Shown here one piece after another: positions 9,039 through 18,941 of a stretch of 24,296 nt of DNA (its first letter is position 1; every line of letters starts with the position of its first letter). The translations under genes and the position numbers were made by a program. Source of the DNA: Haplosporangium gracile (lineage: Eukaryota > Mortierellomycota > Mortierellomycetes > Mortierellales > Mortierellaceae); contig JAAAUF010000643.1 of NCBI GenBank assembly GCA_015499985.1, positions 1-24,296 of the forward strand, given 5' to 3'. Under the pieces are notes generated by a model. The model was given only the letters and a program-made list of their open reading frames with translations. It had not been told where the DNA came from and made no database searches.

Positions 9039-11785
9039 CTAGGGAACATCCTTTCGTAAGGAAGGTTCAAAGTTGGCAGCAGAGTCATAGCCAGCGCCAT
9101 AGCCCTCGCTATTCCGTCTCGACCCAGGTGCAGCCTCCAGGATGGCCTCCTCAGGAACGCCGTCGATAAATTCTTCCAGAGCCGCCCGCTGCTCTCCCGA
9201 GGAGCCATCTCCACCTCCGCTCCACATCAGCATCCAGTCATCCGTCTTCATGACCGCGCCGCAGTGTCGAAAGATAAACTCCTGAGACAGCTTCTTGAGT
9301 CCATGTTCCTGGGAGACACATGCTGCTTGGAAGATGCGGACACAGGTGTCGATCTGGAGATGATGTCGGTGGAGGATCGAGGCGCAAAGCTTCTTGAGTC
9401 GCTCCAGAAGATACATGTTGGCCATTACCATCACATCGCATACCACCGAGTAGTCCAGCTCGCTGTCGACAGTGTCCGTGTACAGGAATGACAAGAATGC
9501 ATACACCACCGGGTACGGCTCAGGAAGCGTCATCGACCCTTGCTTCGACTCGATCATCCCTGAAGCATTCATGTTTTTAAAGTGTGGCCAGCGTGTCGAC
9601 AAAATCATCCGGTGGACGTGAATCTTGCGAGACGATCCTTTGGCAATGACCGTGAAGTCCGAAAACTCATCATTGTCGAGCATCATGCGCATTTGGGATT
9701 GTAGGTTCGAGGGCGGGATCTGGAAGACTCCGAGATACTCAACATTGATTGAGAGCACCTCACGGAAATGGTCATAGGGCTGAGGGCGGTCCTTCTCAGT
9801 ATTGCCAAGGAAGACCAATCGTGGAGCCGACTCATCCTCGTCCAAGTCCATACTACAGTCCATATCATCGCCAGACTCCAGCCGTGGAGTTTGTTGTGCC
9901 TTCTTCGAGACAATTGTGAAGTAGTTCCAGACACCGTTCTCGAGACATTGGTCTACGTCCAGTTTCCGCCACTCGAGTTGATCCAAGTCCATGATCCAGA
10001 GGCAGTAGAGACTCGTCTGTGTGGCCTCATTAGGGTACTTTCCAAATACCACAAGCTGGTTGCCAATCGATTCTGAAAAGTGTTGAGACTTGAGCAGAAC
10101 CACCTTCCCAGTGATGCCTGTGTGTGGGAGCACCCTGAGGGTCACCAAATCGATCGAGTACAGATCTGAGACTGTGTTACCGGCTTCATCTTTTCCTGCA
10201 TAGATCCAAAGCTTGGAACCGATCAAGCTTGCCGAGTGGTTGTAGCGTGCGGGTACGGTATAGGCATCTGACCACGTCCATGTCTCCAAGTTCAATATCC
10301 TCATCTCCTCCAGGACGTATGTGCCTTTTAGCAATAAAAGGGAGAGGGAAAATATGCATTTGTCAGTCATTATTGCGACACTCATCGCTCAAATGCGATC
10401 ATCGATAAAAGAGTTCAGAATTTCACTGAGGGCGAGACTTACATTTTGAGTTTTTGGCGAATCCTCCGTAGACGTACATCTTGTTCCGGTACACTGTGGC
10501 CGAATGAAGGTACCGCGCTGGTACTTCGCCCCTAATCTCTGGCCGAGACCACGTCCTCGTCTGCAATGAAAACACAATCACATCGTCGCGATAATCCGTA
10601 TATTCGTTCGCACCACCTAATCGATTTAAACAAAAACGTTGAGTGAGACGTGTTGTTATATTCTCCAAGTCCATGTCCTTCTGCCTGTTTGTCAAGGAAG
10701 AATATGTCGCATACCAAAGATGATGATGTTCTGGTTCCAGAGGACCGCAGTGTGTCCGTATCGCTTGGTAGGTGGGACACCGTCCTTGGCCTATATGTAC
10801 AGTTGTCAAGAAAATTGGGGGCATGGTCAGGAGGACAACTTCAATCATTGTTTTTTGATTTATGCTAGCTGTCAACTTTGGAAGCACTAAAAAAAGGTGT
10901 AGTAGGACAAGCGGGTATCATGACCCCGCATACCGTCCCCTTTCTATTTTCAACACTCCTCTGTCCGCCATTACTCGTCATCTTCTATGTTCGTCTTCTC
11001 GGCTCCTGCTTGCTTTTGTGCATTCCTGTGCAGGACGGACAACTCCAAAAAAAAATGCAAATAGTAAATCCAATCAAAAGGTCCTTTTTCAGGAGCAAAA
11101 AAAAGCAGAAACGAGCCTGCTTTTTTACTTCCCCCCTTTGTTTCTATCCCTCGTCCCTTGCCTTGTGGTCGATCCCTTGGTTTCTTCTTCATCATCTTTT
11201 CTTCATCCCTTACTCTTTTTGTTTCTTACCTCCCCAGCAGCAATCACGCTCGCTCCCCGTCTCTTGTCCCCATCGCCCCTGGATTGCCCCTTGTTGGATC
11301 CCTCTCCTGCTTTCCACTATGTGTGTCTCAGAATATGGTACAAATGGTCACTTTTGTCTTTTTGTTGTCATCTGTCGTTCCCTAACCCTCTGTTTTTGTC
11401 TGTAGGCATGAGCCCTGGATTCGTCGTTTTTTCTGGATAGAGACACAAAAAGAAATAAATTCCTTGCCAATCATTCCGACAAGGGGGGGTGGGGTGAGCA
11501 AGCGTGTGTTCGTAGACAAAAACAAAAACACAAGGTGGACCTCTGATCTTGCTTGTTTCAACTCTGCAACCACAAAAGAGTACTTCCGGTTCTAAGTTGT
11601 CAAAGGAAACTTACCACGATACAATCCCAGTGCATGGTAACAAGGTCAAGGACGTGAAGGTCGTTGGTGACATGACCTCCTCCTCCAAAAAGATACAGCT
11701 TTTGGTCGACGCGCGTGAACGAGGGTCGCCAGAGTCCGACCAAGTTCTGACCCGTGGTCCTACTTGGCTTCGCGAACTTTAGCAT
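9039..11785 (-). CDS. Kelch-repeat BTB/BACK protein
   Basis: Exons are 11785-11615, 10790-10715, 10616-10443 and 10324-9039; 568 aa. Residues 1 to about 300 carry kelch-type repeats: K-L-Y-L-F-G-G-G, I-I-I-F-G-G, M-Y-V-Y-G-G-F and L-W-I-Y-A-G, with Trp/Arg-x-x-H pairs such as R-Y-G-H-T-A and R-Y-L-H-S-A. An acidic linker follows near 290-310. The BTB domain spans about 355-465 (D-F-T-V-I-A, then H-V-H-R-M-I-L-S-T-R), with a BACK-like helical tail. Proteins with N-terminal kelch and C-terminal BTB (LZTR1 type) usually serve as CUL3 ubiquitin-ligase adaptors, with the propeller binding substrate. That role is inferred here. Exon boundaries restore repeat continuity in every case. Intron 1 is 824 nt, against 98 and 118 nt for the others. 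The ATG sits in a C/A-rich leader (ACAACAATG). Confidence 0.88.
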
Positions 11786-11816
11786 TGTTGTTTGTATGTT
11801 GTCTGTGTGTTTGTAT

Positions 11817-11855
11817 GTGAGCGTGCCTTTTTTAAGCTTGTTGTTTTACGCTCAC
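11817..11855. promoter_or_regulatory. 8-bp inverted repeat in the kelch-BTB leader
   Basis: GTGAGCGT (11817-11824) and ACGCTCAC (11848-11855) are perfect reverse complements separated by 23 nt. They begin 32 nt upstream of the kelch-BTB start codon. If transcribed they could form a stem-loop near the start codon; as DNA they could bind a dimeric regulator. Function is unknown. Confidence 0.35.
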
Positions 11856-12129
11856 GAATAAAATTTCCGATGGGGTTGTTGTTTGCTGATATATCGAAGT
11901 CGCTTGATCGTTTGTTGTAGGACAGGCGGGTCGTTTTTATTATCGCTTCTTGTTTCCTTGACTTCGTTAGAATCGGTTTTGTTTGCTGTTGTGAGCTGCG
12001 AAGTTGGTAGATGTGTAAGGTATGAGTGAGTCTGGGGGTATGAGTCGTAAACTTCTTGTTTTTGGGAGCGGGGTATATGTCAATGGAAGGCTAGTTGGCT
12101 GTGCTCGAGGTTGTTGAATGCAGACAAGG

Positions 12130-12480
12130 TGAAGAGCAGAGGAGGGTATCAGAAAAGGAAAAGGGAGTGAAAGTGACGAATGAAGAAGGGAATAAGAATG
12201 AGTGGTGAATGCGGGATGGGAATGAATGTGAGGGAGAGGGTACAATTTTTTTTAGGAGTGAGAGTGAAGAGAGAGAAAGAGAAGGAGAGAGAGAGAGTAG
12301 AAAGGAAAGAATAAAAATGAAAAAGGAAAAGGAGAAAGAAAAGAAAGGAGTGAAAAAAGGATATTATAAGGGAGCAGAGAGAGACGCAGGCAAATTTGGA
12401 GGCAAAAAAAAAAGAACAATGAAAAGAAGGAAAAGTAAGGAGGTGGACGACAGAAGGAAAATGCAAAGTCAACAAGCAAA
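12130..12480. repeat. Polypurine (plus) / polypyrimidine (minus) tract
   Basis: About 350 nt in which the plus strand is overwhelmingly A and G, including an uninterrupted AG stretch around 12262-12298. On the minus strand it is a C/T tract several hundred bases upstream of the kelch-BTB start, consistent with promoter or leader DNA. Such tracts can form triplex DNA. Confidence 0.6.
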
Positions 12481-13506
12481 TGTAAGAAGCAAAAGACAGC
12501 GAACGACACACACACGCCGACAGATGTACTCGCTGAACGAAGGAGTAACAACACGAATGGACACAACAGCAGGTGTGCTGAGCTGCTGCAGATGGAAACG
12601 GATTCAACATACACACACGCACACAGACTCACGCACATTAACATCCTGTACGTTGAATGAGATGGATAAACTATGCTGTTGGTTCACCTGTCTCCTTGTG
12701 GGATCAATTCATTGGTACTTCTGGTTCACTCTCCTTCCTCTTTCCTCCTTCTTCCTCCTCCTTCCTCGCTTCTCCCTTGATCTTAGCCATCAACTCTTCC
12801 ACTCTCCCTTCTCACTAGCCAATTTCACCCTTTTCTTCATCCTTGTCGTCGTTTTCTTCGTTTCTCCTTCTCACCGCATGTTCCGCCCCTCGTTCCAACA
12901 CCACGCTTTTTTTCAACCCCGCTAATCGGTTGACGGATCTACTCCTTGAGCGAGGAAATACAAACAGCCAGACTAACAAACAGTCGAACACTCGTCGCTG
13001 TTAAGGCACGTCATTGTGCCATGCTTTTGTTTTGCTATTTTCTGCTGTTTGTGTGTAGTTTGTTGATCATGAAAATCGAACCCCTCGTCTGAGAATCGGA
13101 GCAGTAAAAGGAGCAAAAGAAAAAAGATCCCTTTGGTTCTCAAAGGACATTCCAGAGTATCCCAACCAAAGTTGCCTTGTTCTCTGTTTTGCCTATCAAT
13201 TTTCTTGTTTTTATTTTAGGCATGCTTTTTATTATTTACATTTGCTATACTAGACCGTTTAAGCTGTGCAACACACCCTTCAATGCCTGGAGGGTACTTC
13301 TGCACATATTTGCGACGCGTCAAGTCCGCCGCGCCGCTTCTTTTTTGTACGCGTCTTGATTTAAAAGCAGTCCTCGCATGAATTCTTGAGTTTGTGAAAG
13401 GAAATCTGCGCATGCGTATCGCGAGTGGTTGGTTGATTGGTTGAAATGGAGGTACGCAAACAGAAAAAGCACTGGCTGACCGTCGTTTCTGCCAATTTGG
13501 TCAGGT

Positions 13507-14639
13507 TCATCGATTGCGCTGATGTTCAGCGTCCGTCAACGGGACATACTAATCAATAGTGAGAGCGGCAGAGAGAGAGAGAACAGGCAAACGTGTCAGA
13601 TGTGCGAGCATAGCAGTGAGCCGTGATGGGAAAGCATAGGTCTACAAGAAAAGAGTCAAAACATTACCCAAACATCCATGGTCTTCTTCTTGGTGATGTT
13701 GCCATCCTTGTCCTTATCAACTACATAGATCGCCTGTCCTTTTTCATCACCCACAGGGATAAACATCCTGCCTGGAGCCTTCAGCTGTTCCATCAGTTTA
13801 TCATGCAGCTTATATGCCGCTGCTCCTACATGGCTATCATACCATCCAAAAGAATGCTATTGGTTAATATGTGACTAAAGAACGATCAGCAATAGGTGTT
13901 CCATCACCGTCACGGCAACATCATGACAGCGTAACATAGCGAAGTTACTCACATGCAGTCGTAGGGTGCATCCTGAGGAAAGCCGACACGCCCATCGGCA
14001 GTGTAAAAGGAAACACGATCGTTCTCAAGGAACTCTGGGTGATCTTTTTTGGTGTTTCGTTTTGCCAGTTCCACCAGTTCTGGAATGTGGTCAACTCCGA
14101 CAGCACGTCCCTGTGGCCCGACCATCTCTGCCATGCACACCGTCAAATATCCACTGCCACTGCCCACATCCAGAGCTACGAAGGAAAGAAGAGCAGAGTG
14201 AGGCGGAGGGGTCAAGGTTATGCTTTCGGCTCACAAGAAGTACAGGAGATGTGTTATCGAGTGGGTAAGAAATGATACCTTTAGCGCCAGGGAAGAGAAA
14301 GGGTGCGAGACTCTCAAGGGCAGCAGCATGCATATGTGGAGCCGAGATGGTCGAGTTATGTCCGATTGTCTGCGGCGAATCCTAGGAGTGTCAAGACGGA
14401 GGTATACCTTTTTGTCAGCTGTAGTTCCTTGTTCAATACGAACGAGCAAAAAAGTGTCTGACGCTCGACTCGGAGATAGCAAAAAAAATAAATAATACCT
14501 CATAGGGTTTGAACCTTGAGTAGTGTCCTCGGTCGACGGCAAGCATGGCAGCTTTGACGGTGGGATTTGAGATGAGTTTAGCTTGGTCCATTCGATTGAT
14601 GAGGTCTAGGTTTGAGATTCCTGAGCATCTCCAAGCCAT
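13507..14639 (-). CDS. PCMT1: Protein-L-isoaspartate O-methyltransferase
   Basis: Exons are 14639-14499, 14381-14279, 14175-13953, 13833-13668 and 13548-13507; 224 aa, the normal length for eukaryotic PIMT. It starts M-A-W-R. The substrate segment S-A-P-H-M-H-A (about 58-64) spans exon 2. The SAM-binding motif [10 protein letters not shown] (82-90), is created by the exon 2-3 splice. G-V-D-H-I-P-E-L-V follows, and D-C-I-H-V-G-A-A-A is made by the exon 3-4 splice. The last exon has only 14 codons including the stop. It is found by the family C-terminal Y-V-P-L-T-D and is needed because exon 4 alone reads into an early stop. The enzyme methylates isoaspartyl residues in damaged cytosolic proteins and starts their repair. 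A longer N-terminus from an upstream in-frame ATG is possible, but the family start favours 14639. Confidence 0.93.
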
Positions 14640-14994
14640 GGTGAAGTGCGTGTGTTTTGAATTGCGTAGTGAAGAAGGGGAGAGAAGTGGGAGTGTGTGT
14701 GAACACAGAAAAGAGTAACGATTCGTTATCAAAGGCTCTTGTCCCATGCATTAATTCATCGACACGTCACCTGGACACGCCCGATAGGTCAGGAGAAGGA
14801 AGGTGACTGTCGAGCCTTCCTTCGTTCCAAGTACGTGTAAGAAAGGCTGCCGCGCTGATGAACAACGGGACACAGCCAACTTCTTTACTTCTTTCTTCCC
14901 TTCATTGCTACTACCTCAACACGCCCTCGACAATCGACAGCCAACAACCAGCGACCTTTTCTCAACACAACTACAAGGAAGATACATTCAACTA
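14640..14994. promoter_or_regulatory. Divergent promoter region PIMT / UBX gene
   Basis: 355 bp between the divergent ATGs. Each end is C/T- or C/A-rich in the sense of its own gene, with a GC-rich centre around 14760-14860. No clear TATA box is visible. The two genes may share this promoter. Confidence 0.45.
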
Positions 14995-17361
14995 ATGGAC
15001 GCCCTGGACCAGCTCACAGAGGACCAGAAGGGCATCCTCGAGAACTACCTCGTACGTGCCTCTCTTTCTCCCTGTTCAATGCAACTCAGGAACAAGCAAA
15101 GAAAGGACACCTTTCTCGAATGAAACGACACCATGGCTGACCTGTCATCATTCCTCTCGTTATACGACTAGGCTGTCACTGGACAGAATGATCTCGAAGT
15201 CGCCGTTCTTGCCCTGGAACATCACTCCTGGCAACTTGAGGCAAGTCCCTCTTTTTTCGTCCTCCTTCAGAACTGGCGAGGTGGCAAAGGGATGAGCAAT
15301 CGCACACACGTATACAAAGCTAACCTGCGATTATCCGCTCATTAATGTCAATTAGACCGCAGTACAGGCGCAGTTTGGAGATACACCCGCTCCCTCGAGA
15401 ACAGATGAATCTCTGGGCGGATTAGGAGTGGACGATAACAACAATAACAGCGACGGTGACGAAGACAATCACCCTGCGCCGCCGCTTCCTCCTCCCCCAC
15501 CATCTGCGCCAACTCATCATCATCATGTCAATGCGCCCAGGTAAGGGATACATTCAGATCAGACATATACCCTTCAGCCTTTCTTTTATATGCAGGATGT
15601 TTAACTCACAAAGGTTCTTTTATCTCTCATATTGACAATAGACCCCCGGCTTCATTTGTAAGTGACATCGGCTCCTTATATGACGTGATTCTCAATCTAG
15701 CAACTGTACAACATTGGACAACTAAAGCCTTGCTGAGCTGAATGCACGTGCAGTTATAATCTAACCCGAGTTTTGGGCTTTCTACTTTCTCAACTGACTG
15801 CCGGCAGACTCGCAGCTTCTTGTCGTGGTTCTCGTGGCCCATCAATACGATCTGGGGCGTCACTTGGTCCTTCCTCGCCTACTTTTGTAAGTTTCCTCTA
15901 TTCACAGCAATCGCTGAATTATACATCTGCCCAAGTGTTTTAGCTGCTCGTCGGAAATGAGTTCGATCGCAATCGGGTTCTAACGCATAAAGTGACATGA
16001 CAATCGGGGCATGTCCACATAGACACGCTGTTCCCGCAGGCGTTCAGGCAGGCCATCACAGGACAGTCGACGCGGGCAGGTCCTTCGAGGCCACCACAGG
16101 ACCCAACTTCTGTCGCAGCCCGCTTCTTGAGGGACTATGAGGAGAGCTACGGATCCGTTCACCCCAACTTCCACGCCGGCGGATATTCTGCCGTAAGTAT
16201 GCATTCAGGAACTTTGTTTTGCCAAGCATGATGACCACTACCCAAAAAAAAATACAAACAGGGACTGACGCTATGCATATTTGGCAACATTAGGCGCTGA
16301 ACAAAGCAAAGAACGACTTGAAGTTCTTGGTAGTTTACTTGCACTCGGATGAGCACGATGCGACTGACAAGTTCTGCAAGGAAACATTGGCAGACAGTGA
16401 GCTCTTGAACTACTTGCGCACCAATGACTTTCTTGTCTGGGGCGGAAACGTTAAGGAGACTGAGGGATTCCAAGGTATACATCATATTGGAAAACCGGTC
16501 ATTTGTCTCATGGAATTCATATAACAAATTTTTGGCTCTCTAACCGCTCGACCTTGCACATGCTGACAATGTTTTGGTATACACATGTGTGATTGAATAG
16601 TTGCCACAACACTTCAAACGGTTCGGTATCCTTTTATCGGCGTGATCGCGCTCTCTCAGCCAACGGCCGGATCATCGGCAACCAAGATGGTGTTGGTCGA
16701 TCGATTGGAGGGCCCCTCAACTGCAGAGCAAGTCATCCAGCGTTTGACTCAACAGGTGACTCGTCAGTCGGCTGCTTTGGATCGCCTGCGCGCAGATCGC
16801 AGAGAACGAGAGATGACTCGGGAGATTCGCCAGCAGCAGGATGATGCCTATCAACAGTCCCTCCGTGCCGATCGCGAGAAAGCCCGTCAACAGAAGGAGG
16901 CTCGCGAGGCTGCAGAGAAACTGAAGCGTGAGCAAGAAAGAATCGAAGCTGAAAAGCTGGCAGCCATGGATCGTCGCGAACGCCACTTGAAGTATCTGTT
17001 TGAAAACCTGCCCGAAGAACCTATCGCAGGTGAGGCTGGATGTGCGAGATTGAGCTTCAAGCTGTGGAATGGCGAACGTGTGATCCGGCGTTTCAAGGGC
17101 ACCGAGCCTGTGGAACATGTGTATATCTTTATTGAGACGATTGAGTTCCGCGAGAACGGTACCAAGGCCGAGTTACAGCTCGAGGCAGAGGAGCATGTTG
17201 GATACACCCACGAATATGACTTTGTCTTGATCTCGCCCTTCCCCCGTACTAAGGTCACGGACCGAAAGAAGCTGATCAAGGATGAGCCTGCTTTGTGGCC
17301 CAGTGCCAGTTTGGTTGTTGAGTTGAAGGAGGATGAAGATGAGGAGGTCGACGACGAGTAG
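14995..17361 (+). CDS. FAF2: UBX domain protein, FAF2/UBXD8-like ERAD factor
   Basis: Eight exons: 14995-15051, 15172-15240, 15356-15540, 15642-15657, 15808-15886, 16023-16192, 16294-16474 and 16601-17361; 505 aa. Order of parts: a UBA-like domain (about 1-48, with H-S-W-Q-L-E); an acidic, Pro- and His-rich linker; a Trp/Phe-rich hydrophobic hairpin (about 112-140) with a central Pro; a UAS thioredoxin-like domain (about 165-310, with V-V-Y-L-H-S-D-E-H); a long charged coiled coil (about 297-385); and a UBX domain (about 400-490, with L-S-F-K-L-W-N-G and R-R-F). This architecture matches FAF2/UBXD8, which inserts a hairpin in the ER or lipid-droplet membrane and recruits p97/Cdc48 to ubiquitinated ERAD clients. 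Intron 2 has a GC donor (GAG|GCAAGT) and exon 4 is a 16-nt micro-exon. The C-terminus is acidic. The linker is longer than in animal homologues. Confidence 0.92.
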
Positions 17362-17510
17362 ATACTAGTCTCTTTTTTTGTACTTTTTTCCCTTCAAATG
17401 TATCACCACTACTACCTTCATTTCCGCTGCTACTTTTGTCATTTATGTGTCTTGTTAGTCCGTAATCAAAAAGCTTAAGGTGTGTTGTTTTGCTGTTTTG
17501 CACATTTTTT

Positions 17511-17516
17511 TTTATT
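17511..17516 (-). terminator. Polyadenylation signal AATAAA of RPB11 (minus strand)
   Basis: AATAAA on the minus strand, about 125 nt past the RPB11 stop and inside the 278-bp gap shared with the convergent UBX gene. The rest of the gap is T-rich on plus. Confidence 0.45.
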
Positions 17517-17639
17517 AGAATACAGTTATGTGTTGTTGTTGTTGTGTTTTTTGATCTTTTTCCTGTTTTTTGTTGTTGATGCTGACGGTTAATGGTAATT
17601 GTCAAGCCGCTGTTTCTTTCCAGGCATTGTGATTACAGA

Positions 17640-18428
17640 CTAAAAGTCCATGTCGACCTGATGAGACGACAAATCCTCGCCCTCGCCATTGTCCACCTTC
17701 GAAGCATCTGACCGAGCACGGATCAAATCCATCTAAAAATTACGCGCACACACATACAACATGGCATGTTAATAATATGGTCCCTTCCTTCAGTATCCTT
17801 CGCCACAATTTAAGCATTCCTTGATCTCTGACGGCAGACATATTTTGTTACCTCAAACTTGTTCTTCATGCTTCCGACGTTCTGGATGAGTTCTGTGACG
17901 GCGTTTCCGAGGACGTGTGCAGGGTTAGTGTCGGGCGTTGTTTGGACCTTGAGGATGAAGTAGTGGTCCAGGGGGTGGGGCATCTTGTATCCTGCAAACA
18001 ACACCTTAGGATCCTCCAGCAATTGCCTATAGTGAGAGGGAGATGAGAATCCATGGCGTGAGTTAAGTTGTTTCCCCAAAGGAGTGTTCACTTTGTTGGA
18101 AAGGGTTCCTGGAGGTAAGTGTGCAGATGATAAGGACGACTTACATCCTGAGCATGTTTGCGAGGGTATGGTCCTCCTTCTCGATCTTGAATGTTGCTGC
18201 GTTAGGGATCTTCGTGTCTGGTGTGATCGTCAACCTATTGACGTTCATAAAAGATACATAACGTTATGTCAGTAACGACATAGTAAGGAGACTGATCGCG
18301 AACGAGTTGCTAGTGGCACAGCTGCTACTATGAGCCTGATGCCGAACTGCGAAGGAAAGAGAAAAGACAACATACTTTTTGACGCCATCGGGCAAGACGA
18401 AGAGTTCGAAACGGTCGGGTGCGTTCAT
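17640..18428 (-). CDS. RPB11: DNA-directed RNA polymerase II subunit RPB11
   Basis: Exons are 18428-18376, 18234-18145, 18026-17852 and 17732-17640; 136 aa. It starts M-N-A-P-D-R-F-E. Exon 2 gives K-I-P-N-A-A-T-F and E-K-E-D-H-T-L-A-N-M-L-R, the RPB11/alpha-like dimerisation motif. Exon 3 gives D-P-K-V-L-F-A-G-Y-K, P-H-P-L-D-H, and V-Q-T-T-P-D. All splices preserve the fold with no gap. RPB11 pairs with RPB3 to form the assembly platform of RNA polymerase II in the nucleus. The last exon adds an acidic tail (about 106-136) beyond the conserved core. Such tails vary between species, so this exon is the least certain part. It is divergent from the proteasome gene. Confidence 0.93.
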
Positions 18429-18941
18429 GTTGTGTTATATGTCCTGCTCTTTTCTTTTGTAGTTGTGTGGTGTGCCGAAATTTTGGTGATGTATCCGTCT
18501 TCCTGCGTTTGCTTTTCTCTCTGATGGGTGATCAACAAAAAGAAATGCGAACGATGTCCTAAATTTGCGCGGCATATATCCTTTCTTTAGTGTTAACATT
18601 TACGACTGCTCACTAAGAGCTGTAATACAGTGACGTAAAAATTTCCGAAGCTGAGGGAGAGGGGGACTTACGAAGTGCAGGGACGCGTCCACCAGCCAGC
18701 GTGTGCGAGCGAGCAACGTCCCAAGTCACTAAAAGTGTCGAGTTTCGTGAACCACCGCCCGTACTCGAAGAAGACACAGTCCATCTTCCCGTTTTCTACT
18801 TTAATTACTTTCCTTTACTTCACCACTAGCCGCCCAAGAAGCATTTCAGTAAAAAGACCTCGACCACCTCTACTTCACGACAGACACTAAACCAGCAACA
18901 ACAGCAACTACTACTAAGAAAGAACAGATTCAAAAGCAGCC
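18429..18941. promoter_or_regulatory. Divergent promoter region RPB11 / proteasome alpha-4
   Basis: 513 bp between the ATGs of two housekeeping genes. The segment before the proteasome ATG (about 18830-18940) is a C/A-rich leader containing CAACAACAGCAAC. A TGACGTAA motif near 18631-18638 resembles a CREB/ATF-type site. No TATA box is obvious. A shared promoter is plausible but unproven. Confidence 0.4.

Larger units (their letters stand above)
11786..13506. other. Long non-coding gap upstream of the kelch-BTB gene
   Basis: 1.7 kb between the kelch-BTB start and the PIMT stop. The part nearest the kelch gene reads as a C/A-rich leader on the minus strand and has an 8-bp inverted repeat (11817-11855). 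From about 12130 to 12480 it is a purine tract on plus, and from about 12720 to 12870 a pyrimidine tract on plus. Minus-strand AATAAA-type motifs near 13210-13215 may end PIMT transcripts. Long open frames here are products of low complexity. I see no real gene. Confidence 0.5.

Noticed and set aside
10862..11440. 192- and 175-codon plus-strand frames inside intron 1 of the kelch-BTB gene
   Set aside because: Two overlapping frames are open together because the stretch is C/T-rich. Translations are low-complexity Leu/Ser/Phe with no domain.
12209..12925. 238-codon plus-strand open frame
   Set aside because: It follows the purine tract (Arg/Glu/Lys repeats) and then the pyrimidine tract (Phe/Ser/Leu). 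Lack of stops comes from base skew, and an equally long minus-strand frame exists.
13177..13359. 60-codon plus-strand hydrophobic frame downstream of PIMT
   Set aside because: It lies in the AT-rich PIMT 3' region, with no leader and no family resemblance. The hydrophobicity comes from T-runs.
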